A stretch of DNA of 64,000 bases from an uncultured Bacilli bacterium. GTDB taxonomy: Bacteria; Bacillota_I; Bacilli_A; RF39; UBA660. Location of the stretch: NCBI GenBank assembly GCA_934101425.1, contig CAKOQQ010000006.1:29095-93094 (forward strand), given 5' to 3'. The notes beneath the pieces are model-generated. The model searched no databases. It was not told where the DNA came from and saw nothing but the letters and a program-made list of their open reading frames with translations. Shown in pieces: positions 52,870-60,728 of the stretch. Position 1 is the stretch's first letter. Each line of letters starts with the position of its first letter. Both the position numbers and the translations under genes were made by a program.

Positions 52870-53999
52870 GTTATGGGCTTATTTTTAAATTCATTTTGAG
52901 TAAGAGTAAGTGCATTAGTAAATATATAAGAATAAACACTATTAACTCTAAAATCTATTTCTAATAACTTAGAATTTTCTTTTGTATAATTAGTAATTAT
53001 AGGAACACCTATATCTTTCTTTATCTCTTTTAGATATTTTTGTCCTACTTTATTAAATCCTAAGACTCTAATATATTTTACATTTTTATTTTTACGAGCT
53101 TCATCTTTAGTAAAATTACATAAGATATGTAAAAACATTCTTTTTAACTTATTATAGGTATATCTTTTAGTTTTAACATTATTAATAAGTTCTTCTAAAC
53201 TATTAGATACATAAATATATTTTTTAATTCTATTTTCAATACCTTCATCAACTGTTTGAATATTACTAATATCTTCAGTAAGTATTTTATACTTAATTAA
53301 ATCAAAATAATCATCAATAAATACATTATTTATATATTCTATAACATTATTAGGTAAATATTTAACTATTGATTGCTTGTTTTTAATTCCTTCTCTTATA
53401 CTAGTAGCACTTGTAATAAAATCTTTTAATTCCTTATCATGATAATCATTAGTCCTTTTAATACTAATAGGTTCAATATTAGCTTTTTGTTTAATAATTT
53501 CTTTAATATAACACAATCCTAATAGATCATTGGGAGTATTTATAATAGTACCATTTAAGTCAGATAAAGCTTTAGATAAAGCAGTAGGGTAATTAACGCC
53601 TTTACTTAAATAATCTTTAACTAAAATATCATAAGCTTTATTATTAAGAGCACTCATAGCCAAGTCTTTAAGTTCCCGAATATTATTAGATTCACTACCA
53701 AATACTAATTTATCAACTTTTAAATATTTAAGTATTTCAATAGCGCCATGACTAAATATATCAGCTCCTTGTGTAGCAAAAACAAATGGAAGTTCAATAA
53801 CTAAATCTACATTATTATCTAAAGCTATTCTAGCTTTATCCCATTTATTTATAATGCTGGCATCTCCTCTTTGAGTAAAAGGACCACTCATAACAAGTAT
53901 AATCATAGAATCGGGATACATTTTTTTAATTTCATTTATATGATATTTATGTCCATAATGAAAAGGATTGTATTCACATATAATACCTATTTTTTCCAT
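52860..53999 (-). CDS. tmcAL: tRNA-Met cytidine acetate ligase TmcAL (YlbM)
   Basis: A 379-residue nucleotidyltransferase-fold enzyme that activates acetate with ATP to acetylate the elongator tRNA-Met wobble cytidine. The N-terminus GIICEYNPFHYGHKYHINEI (~4-23) has the HxGH motif; MSGPFTQRGD (~37), WDKARIALDNNVDLVIELPF (~53-72) and FGSESNN (~100) follow. SATSIREGI (~193) is the second nucleotide motif. It is divergent from the ylbN-rpmF pair, the same neighbours as in B. subtilis. GGTGATAG precedes the ATG. Confidence 0.95.
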   Translation of the reverse strand: MEKIGIICEYNPFHYGHKYHINEIKKMYPDSMIILVMSGPFTQRGDASIINKWDKARIALDNNVDLVIELPFVFATQGADIFSHGAIEILKYLKVDKLVFGSESNNIRELKDLAMSALNNKAYDILVKDYLSKGVNYPTALSKALSDLNGTIINTPNDLLGLCYIKEIIKQKANIEPISIKRTNDYHDKELKDFITSATSIREGIKNKQSIVKYLPNNVIEYINNVFIDDYFDLIKYKILTEDISNIQTVDEGIENRIKKYIYVSNSLEELINNVKTKRYTYNKLKRMFLHILCNFTKDEARKNKNVKYIRVLGFNKVGQKYLKEIKKDIGVPIITNYTKENSKLLEIDFRVNSVYSYIFTNALTLTQNEFKNKPITKA

Positions 54000-54014
54000 A
54001 CTATCACCTTAATA

Positions 54015-54058
54015 ATTATATCATATAACTTGATTTTTTTTTAATAAATATGTATAAT
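54015..54058. promoter_or_regulatory. Divergent promoters tmcAL / DUF177-rpmF
   Basis: Minus: TGATATAAT (54023-54015) before tmcAL. Plus: TTGATT (54030-54035), 17-base spacer, TATAAT (54053-54058) before the DUF177 gene. Confidence 0.65.
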
Positions 54059-54075
54059 GTTAAGGCGGTGATAAA

Positions 54076-54552
54076 ATGAATATTGATATAGTTAGATTAA
54101 AAAATGGCATTGTAGATTATATAGAAGTATCTGAAGAGTTAAATATATCACAAGAATTACTTAGTAGCTCTAGTATAATTTCTATGGATAAAATTACTGT
54201 AGAAGGTGAAATATATAGAGATGATGATGACTACGAATTAGATTTAGAATTAAAAGGTACTATGGTGCTACCTTGTTCAATATCATTAAAACCAGTAAAA
54301 CATGAATTTGATATAAAAATAAATCAAAATTACTATGAAAGTTTGGAAGAAATTCAAAAAAATGTTAAAAAAAGCAATAATACTATTGATATTTTACCTA
54401 TTTTATGGGAAAATATATTGGTAGAAATTCCAATTAGGATTACAGATCCAGAAAGTGATATAGTTACATCTGGTGATGGTTGGAGATTAGTTAGTGAAGA
54501 TGAAGTTAAAACTAATCTAGCATTAGAAAAATTAAAGGATATACTAGAATAG
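54076..54552 (+). CDS. ylbN: DUF177 protein (YlbN/YceD)
   Basis: A 158-residue protein of the DUF177/YceD family, always linked to rpmF and implicated in 23S rRNA or large-subunit handling. EGEIYRDDDDYELDLELKGT (~52-71), then CSISLKPVKHEFDI (~77) and the end GDGWRLVSEDE (~138) fit the family, though the conserved C-terminal Cys of many members is not kept. GGTGAT precedes the ATG. rpmF follows after seven bases. Confidence 0.85.
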   Translation: MNIDIVRLKNGIVDYIEVSEELNISQELLSSSSIISMDKITVEGEIYRDDDDYELDLELKGTMVLPCSISLKPVKHEFDIKINQNYYESLEEIQKNVKKSNNTIDILPILWENILVEIPIRITDPESDIVTSGDGWRLVSEDEVKTNLALEKLKDILE

Positions 54553-54562
54553 AGGTGTTATG

Positions 54563-54775
54563 ATGAAATTAAATATTCAATTATTTGCAGTTCCATTTAG
54601 AAAAACTAGTAAAACTAGCAAAAGAATGAGAAGAACACATTACAAAATTGAAGGCAAAACTACTACAAGTTGTCCAAAATGTGGTGCAACAATTAAACCA
54701 CATAGAGCTTGCCCAAAATGTGGAACTTATAAAGGAAAAGAAGTATTAGACGTTAAAGAAACTACTAAAGACTAG
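54563..54775 (+). CDS. rpmF: 50S ribosomal protein L32 with Prp-type N-terminal extension
   Basis: A 70-residue L32. The core VPFRKTSKTSKRMRRTHYKI (~10-29), zinc site CPKC..CPKC (~38-53) and end CGTYKGKEV are standard. Canonical L32 begins Met-Ala-Val-Pro-Phe; here the Ala-Val-Pro-Phe is preceded by MKLNIQLF with no start codon at the usual place. This extension matches the L27 extension of Firmicutes (LNLQFFA), which the Cys protease Prp removes after Ala. I infer that L32 is also processed. ATG 54563 is favoured over 54560 by the GGTG spacing. Confidence 0.93.
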   Translation: MKLNIQLFAVPFRKTSKTSKRMRRTHYKIEGKTTTSCPKCGATIKPHRACPKCGTYKGKEVLDVKETTKD

Positions 54776-54785
54776 TAGTTTTTTT
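54759..54785 (+). terminator. Intrinsic terminator after rpmF
   Basis: Nine-bp stem AAACTACTA / TAGTAGTTT with a five-base loop and seven T; the stop codon is in the 3' arm. Confidence 0.85.
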
Positions 54786-54827
54786 GTTACAAAAGTATAA
54801 ATTATGGTTTTTATCAAAATTAATTTA

Positions 54828-55035
54828 CAAATTAGCGTGCTTGATTTAGTAAGAACGTATGAAAAACAAACGATGAAATAGTACCAAGAAGACTTGGAAA
54901 TGTTGATTTATATTATAGGAGACTACTAAAGAAGAAAGGAAATTAGGATTCAAACCAGATAAAACAATAGAAGATATGTGCCATGACTCTCATGAATTTG
55001 TGAAGATGAAAATAAAAGCTTTACAAACAAAATAA
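54828..55035 (+). pseudogene. Decayed gene fragment, origin unknown
   Basis: No intact ORF fills this stretch, but protein-like pieces appear in successive frames: ISVLDLVRTYEKQ (from ~54831), then DEIVPRRLGNVDLYYRRLL (54872-54928), then after a one-base shift ERKLGFKPDKTIEDMCHDS (from ~54930) to ALQTK and a TAA at 55033. The joined reading looks like the C-terminal part of a once-longer protein. I do not recognise the family. It lies directly before pilin cassette 3, so it may be debris from the event that brought the cassette in. Confidence 0.4.
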
Positions 55036-55042
55036 TAAAATG

Positions 55043-55048
55043 TATACT
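55043..55048 (+). promoter_or_regulatory. -10 box of pilin cassette 3
   Basis: TATACT followed by TTAATAAAGTAGGAATGTG before the leader ATG, nearly identical to the region at 32709. Confidence 0.5.
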
Positions 55049-55071
55049 TAATAAAGTAGGAATGTGAAAAT

Positions 55072-55146
55072 ATGACTAATAATTATGCCCATATTTGTGG
55101 AGGAGTATTATTTAGTAACAAAAATATTAGTTATATATATAAATAG
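55072..55146 (+). CDS. Leader peptide 3, no G run, no terminator (24 aa)
   Basis: A 24-codon frame from ATG 55072: MetThrAsnAsnTyrAlaHisIleCysGlyGlyVal, then LeuPheSerAsnLysAsnIle to TAG (55144-55146). The two Gly codons are GGA, so there is no homopolymer. The stop lies right before AAGGAGG of the pilin gene, which starts 11 bases later, so translation of the two is probably coupled. It aligns with leader 1 and with the shifted frame of leader 2, confirming that a coding frame is conserved. Confidence 0.55.
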   Translation: MTNNYAHICGGVLFSNKNISYIYK

Positions 55147-55157
55147 AAGGAGGATAT

Positions 55158-56177
55158 ATGAAAAAGAAAGGATTTACATTAATAGAGCTCTTGGCAGTAA
55201 TAGTAATACTAGCAGTAATAGCACTTATAGCTACTCCAGCAGTATTAAATATTATAGAAGATTCTAGAAAAAGTGCAGCAGAAGCAAGTGTAAGAAATAT
55301 TACAAATGCTGCAAAAACGCATTATATGTTAAAAATGATGGAAGGAGAATCAGTAAGCAGTATAGACTTATCAGGTAGTGTGCTTACTTATGATGGAGAC
55401 AAGGCTAAGAAAGGTAATCTTGCTTATGATGCTAATGGTAATGTAATTGGTAAGATGTATATAAGTGGTTACTGCATTGAAGTTAATAGTGATGGAACTC
55501 TTGCAAGCGATAAAATTAGTGAAGATGAATGCACTATAGAAGAACCAAAAATAGTTACACATGTAAACGGAAAAGTTGTATATTATAATCCAGAAACAAA
55601 TACTAAATGTGATAGTAGTGAAGCAGTAAGTGCTACAGGAACTAAAACAGGATGTATGAAATGGTATGCATTTAATGATGATGGTTCTGATACAATAAAT
55701 TTACTATTAGATCATAATACAACAGCAAAAGTTGCATGGGCATCAAGCAATACTAATGAAGCAGGTCCACAAGAAGTAAAAACACAATTAGAAAGTGATA
55801 CATCTAGTTGGAACAAAAGTATAAATGCTAGACTAATAGAAGCAAGTGAAATAGCTAAAATAACTAATAATACAACATGGACATCTAGTAAAGGTTATTA
55901 TTATTTTCATGATAATTCAAAAACATCATATAAAGGAGATGCCGGAACAAATAAATATGCATGGTTATTCGATAATACAACTGGTTGTACAACATACGGA
56001 TGTAATGTAGAAGATTCTAGTAACAGTGGATACTGGACAGCAACTGCACATTTTGGAAGTTCTACTAGTGCTTGGCGCGTACGTTGCAGTGGTAGCTTGA
56101 GTGATAGCGGTGTGAATAGTGTAGATAGTAATGGTGTGCGCCCAGCTATCACTGTCTTAAAAGATGTAATAAAATAA
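55158..56177 (+). CDS. Prepilin-like protein 3 with variable C-terminal domain
   Basis: A 339-residue protein starting MKKKGFTLIELLAV behind AAGGAGG. It is the closest relative of the 6383 pilin: same leader and helix, same Cys pair (SGYCIEV, EDEC), same NPETNTKC and TGCMKWYAFNDDGSD, same SLIEASEIA-type and CTTYGCN blocks, then YWTATAH. From there the ~45 C-terminal residues diverge except anchors AlaTrp, a mid Leu, and GVRPAIT. Many codons in this end are NNC or NNT for Ser, Arg, Gly, Asp and Cys. A C-type-lectin/FGE-like surface tip is inferred. Confidence 0.8.
   Translation: MKKKGFTLIELLAVIVILAVIALIATPAVLNIIEDSRKSAAEASVRNITNAAKTHYMLKMMEGESVSSIDLSGSVLTYDGDKAKKGNLAYDANGNVIGKMYISGYCIEVNSDGTLASDKISEDECTIEEPKIVTHVNGKVVYYNPETNTKCDSSEAVSATGTKTGCMKWYAFNDDGSDTINLLLDHNTTAKVAWASSNTNEAGPQEVKTQLESDTSSWNKSINARLIEASEIAKITNNTTWTSSKGYYYFHDNSKTSYKGDAGTNKYAWLFDNTTGCTTYGCNVEDSSNSGYWTATAHFGSSTSAWRVRCSGSLSDSGVNSVDSNGVRPAITVLKDVIK
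56053..56157 (+). other. Variable segment at the 3' end of pilin 3
   Basis: Local codon use changes to CGC, CGT, TGC, AGC, GTG and GGT. The segment aligns gap-free with 7312-7422; both end in CGCCCAG and ATCACT. The residues that differ between the copies are concentrated here. Confidence 0.4.
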
Positions 56178-56205
56178 AAATATCAGATAATTCTGATATT
56201 TTTTT
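56176..56205 (+). terminator. Intrinsic terminator after pilin 3
   Basis: Twelve-bp stem ending ATATCAGA / TCTGATAT with a TAAT loop and seven T. Confidence 0.85.
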
Positions 56206-56209
56206 ATAA

Positions 56210-56233
56210 AAAAAGAGTTTTTAAACTCTTTAC
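56210..56233 (-). terminator. Terminator of the 56230 gene
   Basis: Stem AAAGAGTTT / AAACTCTTT with a TT loop; T run on the minus strand. Confidence 0.75.
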
Positions 56234-56661
56234 AAACTTTTTTGTTTTGCCTTTTTAAATTCAGTTGGATGAATAGATACTATATGTGATTTATTTTTTC
56301 TAGCTTCTAGAAGTTCTAATATTGTTTCATTAGATGCTTTAGAATCTTTTTCAGATTCAATTATAGGACTTATATAAATACAAGTATTAGCTTTCTTCAT
56401 TCTTCTTTCAGCGTCTGTGTATTTTTCTTCTTGTAATTTTCTAGCTGCAAAATCAAATAGCTCTTGAACATCTACATCTCCTAGAGTTCTTTTTGCTTCT
56501 ACTAATAATTCTTCATAACGACTATCTACATTTCCAAATAAATAAGGCATTTCAATTTTTTGTTTTTTGTATGGTTCTAATATTTCGTCTTTGTGTTCTT
56601 CTAAAAAACTATATTGTTCTGTAGAACAGATAACAAAGACTTTTTTAAACCGATCTATCAT
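56230..56661 (-). CDS. Unknown 143-residue protein
   Basis: A soluble-looking, charged protein. The N-terminal KKVFVICSTEQYSFLEEHKD and a later strand TCIYISPIIESEKDS suggest a small alpha/beta fold; NVDSRYEELLVEAKRTLGDVDVQ (~45-66) is helical. No membrane helix, no motif I can name. AAGGAGAG precedes the ATG (minus strand). It has its own terminator and lies downstream of no clear operon partner; the SEDS gene starts 1.2 kb further on the same strand. Confidence 0.65.
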   Translation of the reverse strand: MIDRFKKVFVICSTEQYSFLEEHKDEILEPYKKQKIEMPYLFGNVDSRYEELLVEAKRTLGDVDVQELFDFAARKLQEEKYTDAERRMKKANTCIYISPIIESEKDSKASNETILELLEARKNKSHIVSIHPTEFKKAKQKSL

Positions 56662-56711
56662 TAAAAAATCTCTCCTTCGGCTATATATATTATCAAAAAA
56701 TCATCATTTTG

Positions 56712-57842
56712 TCAATTTCGGTATCTTAATGAATCATTTGATATATTAAATACTATTCCCATCATTATCATATATGAAAGAAGCGATGATCCACCATAAC
56801 TTATAAATGGTAGTGTAATACCTGTTATAGGTAATAGCCCAAATGTCATTCCAATATTTTGGACTTGTTGATATATTAACATACCAATAATACCAGCCAT
56901 TATATATTTATATATAGGCTTATCACATTTGGAAGCACTTAAAATTAGTTTGATATCAAAAAATGTAATAAGTGATATTAAAAATAATGATCCTAGAAAT
57001 CCAAAGTTTGATGAATAAACAGCGAATATAAAGTCTGTTTCAGCTTCAGGAAAATAAAGTGGTGTATTTAAAAATCCGTAACCAAATAAATTGGCAGAAC
57101 CAATAGCTGAAAGTCCTTTTTCTAATTGATAACCACTACCATTTGACCAATCAAGTAAGCGATCAACTCTTAAGAAAAAGGAAGTCCCGAATATATTTAC
57201 AAATAAATTACTATTTAAAAAGTATATAGCTAATACTATACCAACTATAATTGCAAGTAAGCTAAAAGCTATTACAAACCATCTATATCTAATACCACTT
57301 ACAAATAGCATAATTACTGTAATAATTAGATATATTAATACAACACCAGTATCTGGTTGTAAAAAGGTTAATATGCTAGGTATAAGTACTACTATAAATA
57401 TTTTACATAAAAACTTAAATTCTTCCATAACCGTAGGATCATTATAATTATTATGGAAGTTATCTATCATATTGCCTAATACTATAATAAGTATTATTTT
57501 CATAAATTCGCTTGGTTGAATTGTTCCAATACCTTTTATTTCATACCAACATTTAGCATTATTTATACTTTTACCAAAGAAAAATAATCCTATGAGAGAT
57601 ATAATACCTATTATATATAATATTTTAGCATTTTTAGTTAATGATTCATTGCCAATAAACATTATACTGTAAGCTAGTATAAAACCTAGTATGTACCATA
57701 TAAGTTGCTTTATAGGTAAACTATTATAAGAAGTTGGTAACACCTTAGTAGCACTAAATATAGTAAGTATTGATATAACAGCAAAAATGATAAGAGGAAT
57801 TAATATGCCATATTCTACTTTATACTTTGATATCTTATTCAT
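56712..57842 (-). CDS. SEDS-family peptidoglycan polymerase (RodA/FtsW type)
   Basis: A 376-residue, about ten-helix membrane protein that polymerises lipid II with a class B PBP. Family marks: NAKCWYEIKGIGTIQPSEFM (~94-113), ETDFIFAVYSSNFGFLGS (~262-279) and PFISYGGSSLLSYMI (~345-359). The sequence fits RodA slightly better than FtsW (short loops, no long C-terminal tail), but the choice is uncertain. GGTGATAAC precedes the ATG (minus strand), again the short-leader module. Confidence 0.88.
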   Translation of the reverse strand: MNKISKYKVEYGILIPLIIFAVISILTIFSATKVLPTSYNSLPIKQLIWYILGFILAYSIMFIGNESLTKNAKILYIIGIISLIGLFFFGKSINNAKCWYEIKGIGTIQPSEFMKIILIIVLGNMIDNFHNNYNDPTVMEEFKFLCKIFIVVLIPSILTFLQPDTGVVLIYLIITVIMLFVSGIRYRWFVIAFSLLAIIVGIVLAIYFLNSNLFVNIFGTSFFLRVDRLLDWSNGSGYQLEKGLSAIGSANLFGYGFLNTPLYFPEAETDFIFAVYSSNFGFLGSLFLISLITFFDIKLILSASKCDKPIYKYIMAGIIGMLIYQQVQNIGMTFGLLPITGITLPFISYGGSSLLSYMIMMGIVFNISNDSLRYRN

Positions 57843-57940
57843 GTTATCACCACTATTATTTTATACTAAAAAATATAAATATACAATTATAGTTATTTTA
57901 TTTGTAAGTATTTTGTAGTATAATTTAATTAGAGTAATCT

Positions 57941-57970
57941 TTGACATAGAGTAAATGATAATGTTATAAT
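57941..57970 (+). promoter_or_regulatory. engB promoter
   Basis: TTGACA (57941-57946), 18-base spacer, TATAAT (57965-57970) preceded by TGT, then GGTGAT and ATG 57991. Confidence 0.75.
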
Positions 57971-57990
57971 TAAAAGGCTTAGGTGATAAA

Positions 57991-58575
57991 ATGAAAATAA
58001 ATTCAGTTAATTTAGAAGTTTCAGCAGTAAGAAGAAGTCAGTATCCTACAAATGAAAAACCAGAATTTTTATTGGTTGGTAGAAGTAATGTAGGTAAAAG
58101 TAGTTTTATAAATACGCTTATAAATAGAAAAAACTACGCTAGAACTTCATCTAATCCTGGTAAAACACAAACTATAAATTTTTATTTAGTAAATGATGAA
58201 TTTTATTTAGTAGATGCTCCAGGTTATGGATACGCTAACTTAAATAAAAAGAAACAAAAAAAGTTTGGTCTTATGATGGAAGATTATTTAATAAATAGAC
58301 CAGCATTAAAACAAGTTTTTATGCTAATAGATTTTAGAAATAAACCTACTAGTGATGACTTGATGATGTATGACTTTTTAAAACATTATAATATTCCTGT
58401 TACTATAGTAGCAACTAAAGTAGATAAAATAGGTATTACTTTACAACAAAAGCAAAGAAATATAATTTTAGATGATTTAGAATTACTTACTGGTGATGAA
58501 TTTATTATGTTTTCAAATGTTACTAAATTAGGTAAAGAAGAAATATATGAAAAAATAAAAAGAACAATTTATTAA
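57991..58575 (+). CDS. engB: Ribosome biogenesis GTPase EngB (YsxC)
   Basis: A 194-residue GTPase needed for 50S assembly. G1 is GRSNVGKSSF (~30), G2 region SNPGKTQTINFY (~55), G3 DAPGYGYA (~75), G4 TKVDK (~142), and G5 FSNVTK (~175). Length is normal. It probably starts an operon with the next ORF. Confidence 0.95.
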   Translation: MKINSVNLEVSAVRRSQYPTNEKPEFLLVGRSNVGKSSFINTLINRKNYARTSSNPGKTQTINFYLVNDEFYLVDAPGYGYANLNKKKQKKFGLMMEDYLINRPALKQVFMLIDFRNKPTSDDLMMYDFLKHYNIPVTIVATKVDKIGITLQQKQRNIILDDLELLTGDEFIMFSNVTKLGKEEIYEKIKRTIY

Positions 58576-58619
58576 TATCATAATAATAAAAAACACATAA
58601 AATATCATAGGTGGATATG

Positions 58620-59057
58620 ATGGTTAAAATAATTGATGATATTATAGTTGTTTTTTTAATGGAATTTTCTTATAAAGATGAAAATTTAGAAGATGAATTC
58701 AAACACTTATTAGATAAATTAAATAAAGTATACAATATAGATATAAAAGGCAGTTATAAAATAAATTTATATAAAGATAAGATATACGGAGCTGTATTAG
58801 AAATAACTAAAGATAGTGATTATTATGACTACTTTAATGCTATAGACTTAACTATAAATATAATTGATAGTCATTTTTTATATGAAATAAATGATTATAT
58901 ATATAATTTAAATAGTGATATATATTTATATAATAATAAAATATATGTAGATATAAATAATAAAAAAGATTTATATAAAGTACTTGAATATAGTACTATA
59001 ATTTATAAGGAAAATAGTATAATAAAAAATGGTAAAAAGATAAATAATATGTTATAA
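58620..59057 (+). CDS. Unknown 145-residue protein between engB and der
   Basis: A Tyr/Asn/Asp/Lys-rich soluble protein with many short beta-prone segments (DIKGSYKINLYKDKIYGAVL ~42-61, IYLYNNKIYVDINNK ~106-120). No motif known to me. Three possible starts lie together (58611 GTG, 58617 and 58620 ATG); 58620 fits the usual GGTG spacing. The base composition is very low in G+C even for this genome. Its stop codon is part of the TATAAT that precedes der. Confidence 0.6.
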   Translation: MVKIIDDIIVVFLMEFSYKDENLEDEFKHLLDKLNKVYNIDIKGSYKINLYKDKIYGAVLEITKDSDYYDYFNAIDLTINIIDSHFLYEINDYIYNLNSDIYLYNNKIYVDINNKKDLYKVLEYSTIIYKENSIIKNGKKINNML

Positions 59058-59076
59058 TACAAGCGGATGTGATATT

Positions 59077-60387
59077 ATGAAAAGAAATGTAGTAGCATTA
59101 GTAGGAAGACCAAACGTAGGTAAAAGTACATTATTTAATAGATTAGTTGGTAAAAAAATATCAATAATAGAAGATACACCGGGTATTACTAGAGATAGAA
59201 TATATGGATTATGTAAACATGGCAAATATAATTTTCATTTAATTGATACTGGTGGTATTGATGTAGCTAAAGAAGTGTTTAATGATGAAATAATAGCACA
59301 AGCTACTATAGCAATTGATGAAGCTGATGTTGTTTTATTTGTTGTTGATGGTAAAGAAGGACTAACTAGAAATGATTATGTAGTTAGAGATATATTATTA
59401 AAATCTAATAAAAAAGTAATTGTTGTAATAAATAAAATAGATAGTAAATTAAGTAAAGAACATAAATATGATTTCTATGAATTGGGTTTTGACACTTATA
59501 TGGAAGTAAGTGGAGAACAAAATGAAGGAATATATGATTTATTAGACGAAATAGTAAAAGATTTTAACGAAACTGTAGAAGAAGATAATACTCATATTAA
59601 ATTTTCAGTAATAGGAAGACCAAATGTAGGTAAAAGTAGTTTAGTAAACGCTATTTTAAATGAAGATAGAGTTATAGTATCTAATGAAGCTGGTACTACT
59701 AGAGATGCTATTGATACTAATTTTACATATCATGATAAAGAATATACTGTTATTGATACTGCGGGAATGAGAAAAAAAGGAAAAATATATGAAGCAGTAG
59801 AAAAATATAGTTTACTTAGAGGACTAAAAGCTATAGATAGATCTGATGTATGTTTACTTGTAATAAATGCAGAAGAAGGCATTATAGAACATGATAAACA
59901 TATAGCTAGTTATGCTATAGAAGCAGGTAAAGCAATTATAATAGTAGTTAATAAATGGGATTTAATTGAAAATAAAGATGCTAAAATGAAAGAATTTAAA
60001 GAAAAAATAAGAGCTAATTTTCAATTTATGCCATATGCACCAATAGTATTTTTATCTGCAAAAACTAAAAAGAGAATACATACTTTGATGCCAGAAGTAT
60101 TAAAAGTGTATGAAAATAGTAAAAGAGAAATAAAAACTAATGTACTTAATGATGTTATACTAGATGCATATAATTTAAATATACCACCTTCATATAAAGG
60201 TAAAAGACTTAAAATATATTTTTCTAGTCAAGTAAGTACAAATCCTCCAACATTTAATATTCAAGTAAACAGTAAAGGACTTATACATTTCTCATATGAA
60301 AGATATTTAGAAAATAAAATAAGAGAATCATTTGATTTTGAAGGCACTCCAATAGTATTACAATTTAAAAATAAAGGTGAACAATAA
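59077..60387 (+). CDS. der: Ribosome biogenesis GTPase Der (EngA)
   Basis: A 436-residue protein with two tandem GTPase domains, essential for 50S maturation. Domain 1: GRPNVGKSTL (~9), DTPGITRD (~34), DTGGID (~57), NKID (~117). Domain 2: GRPNVGKSSL (~183), DTAGMRKKG (~229), NKWDL (~294). A C-terminal KH-like domain (~350-436) follows. Length and motif set are normal. A terminator overlaps its stop. Confidence 0.97.
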   Translation: MKRNVVALVGRPNVGKSTLFNRLVGKKISIIEDTPGITRDRIYGLCKHGKYNFHLIDTGGIDVAKEVFNDEIIAQATIAIDEADVVLFVVDGKEGLTRNDYVVRDILLKSNKKVIVVINKIDSKLSKEHKYDFYELGFDTYMEVSGEQNEGIYDLLDEIVKDFNETVEEDNTHIKFSVIGRPNVGKSSLVNAILNEDRVIVSNEAGTTRDAIDTNFTYHDKEYTVIDTAGMRKKGKIYEAVEKYSLLRGLKAIDRSDVCLLVINAEEGIIEHDKHIASYAIEAGKAIIIVVNKWDLIENKDAKMKEFKEKIRANFQFMPYAPIVFLSAKTKKRIHTLMPEVLKVYENSKREIKTNVLNDVILDAYNLNIPPSYKGKRLKIYFSSQVSTNPPTFNIQVNSKGLIHFSYERYLENKIRESFDFEGTPIVLQFKNKGEQ

Positions 60388-60411
60388 GAACTATATAGTT
60401 CTTATTTTTTT
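60383..60411 (+). terminator. Intrinsic terminator after der
   Basis: Stem AATAAGAAC / GTTCTTATT with a short A+T loop and seven T. Confidence 0.85.
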
Positions 60412-60470
60412 ACTACACTAAAGGGTAGCTAGAGTATAATTATTTATAATGTCATGTTGTCATTTAAAAT

Positions 60471-60500
60471 AAAAAAACTGATGAGTATTCCTACCCATCA
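60471..60500 (-). terminator. Minus-strand terminator with no intact gene
   Basis: Hairpin TGATGAGTA / TACCCATCA (one mismatch, TTCC loop) followed on the minus strand by seven T. No intact minus-strand gene lies before it; see the 60501-60650 remnant. Confidence 0.5.
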
Positions 60501-60660
60501 AATTGTGTTAAATTTGCCATTTTTTAGTTAAATTGTATTAAACTTAAAATGAATTATATGTCGATATTATGGGGCTTTTCAGCTAGCCTCTTTTTTCATA
60601 GAATTGCCCCCTGAATAGAGCAGGCCCAGTAATAGAAGCAGACAAAACTATATTAAAATA
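60501..60660 (-). pseudogene. Possible mobile-element or gene remnant
   Basis: This part of the 340-base gap before secA has local G+C-rich words (GGGGC at 60571, GCCCC at 60606, GGCCC) unlike its surroundings, two similar words AAATTGTGTTAAA and AAATTGTATTAAA, and short minus-strand peptide pieces (ending GluLysProHisAsnIleAspIle and stop) ahead of a minus-strand terminator. It could be the last piece of a lost transposase, but I cannot name a family. Confidence 0.3.
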
Positions 60661-60703
60661 GAAAATGCGAAAACATTTTTTATTTTAAATTAATAAACAT
60701 ATA

Positions 60704-60724
60704 TGATATAATAAAATTGGTGAA
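60704..60724 (+). promoter_or_regulatory. Extended -10 and ribosome site for secA
   Basis: TGATATAAT (60704-60712), GGTGAA (60719-60724), ATG 60729. Confidence 0.6.
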
Positions 60725-60728
60725 TAAT

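Noticed and set aside
55085..55267. Sixty-codon ORF overlapping the start of pilin 3
   Set aside because: It is out of frame with the conserved pilin leader and with leader peptide 3, and its Ser/Tyr-rich end is the shifted reading of the pilin helix.
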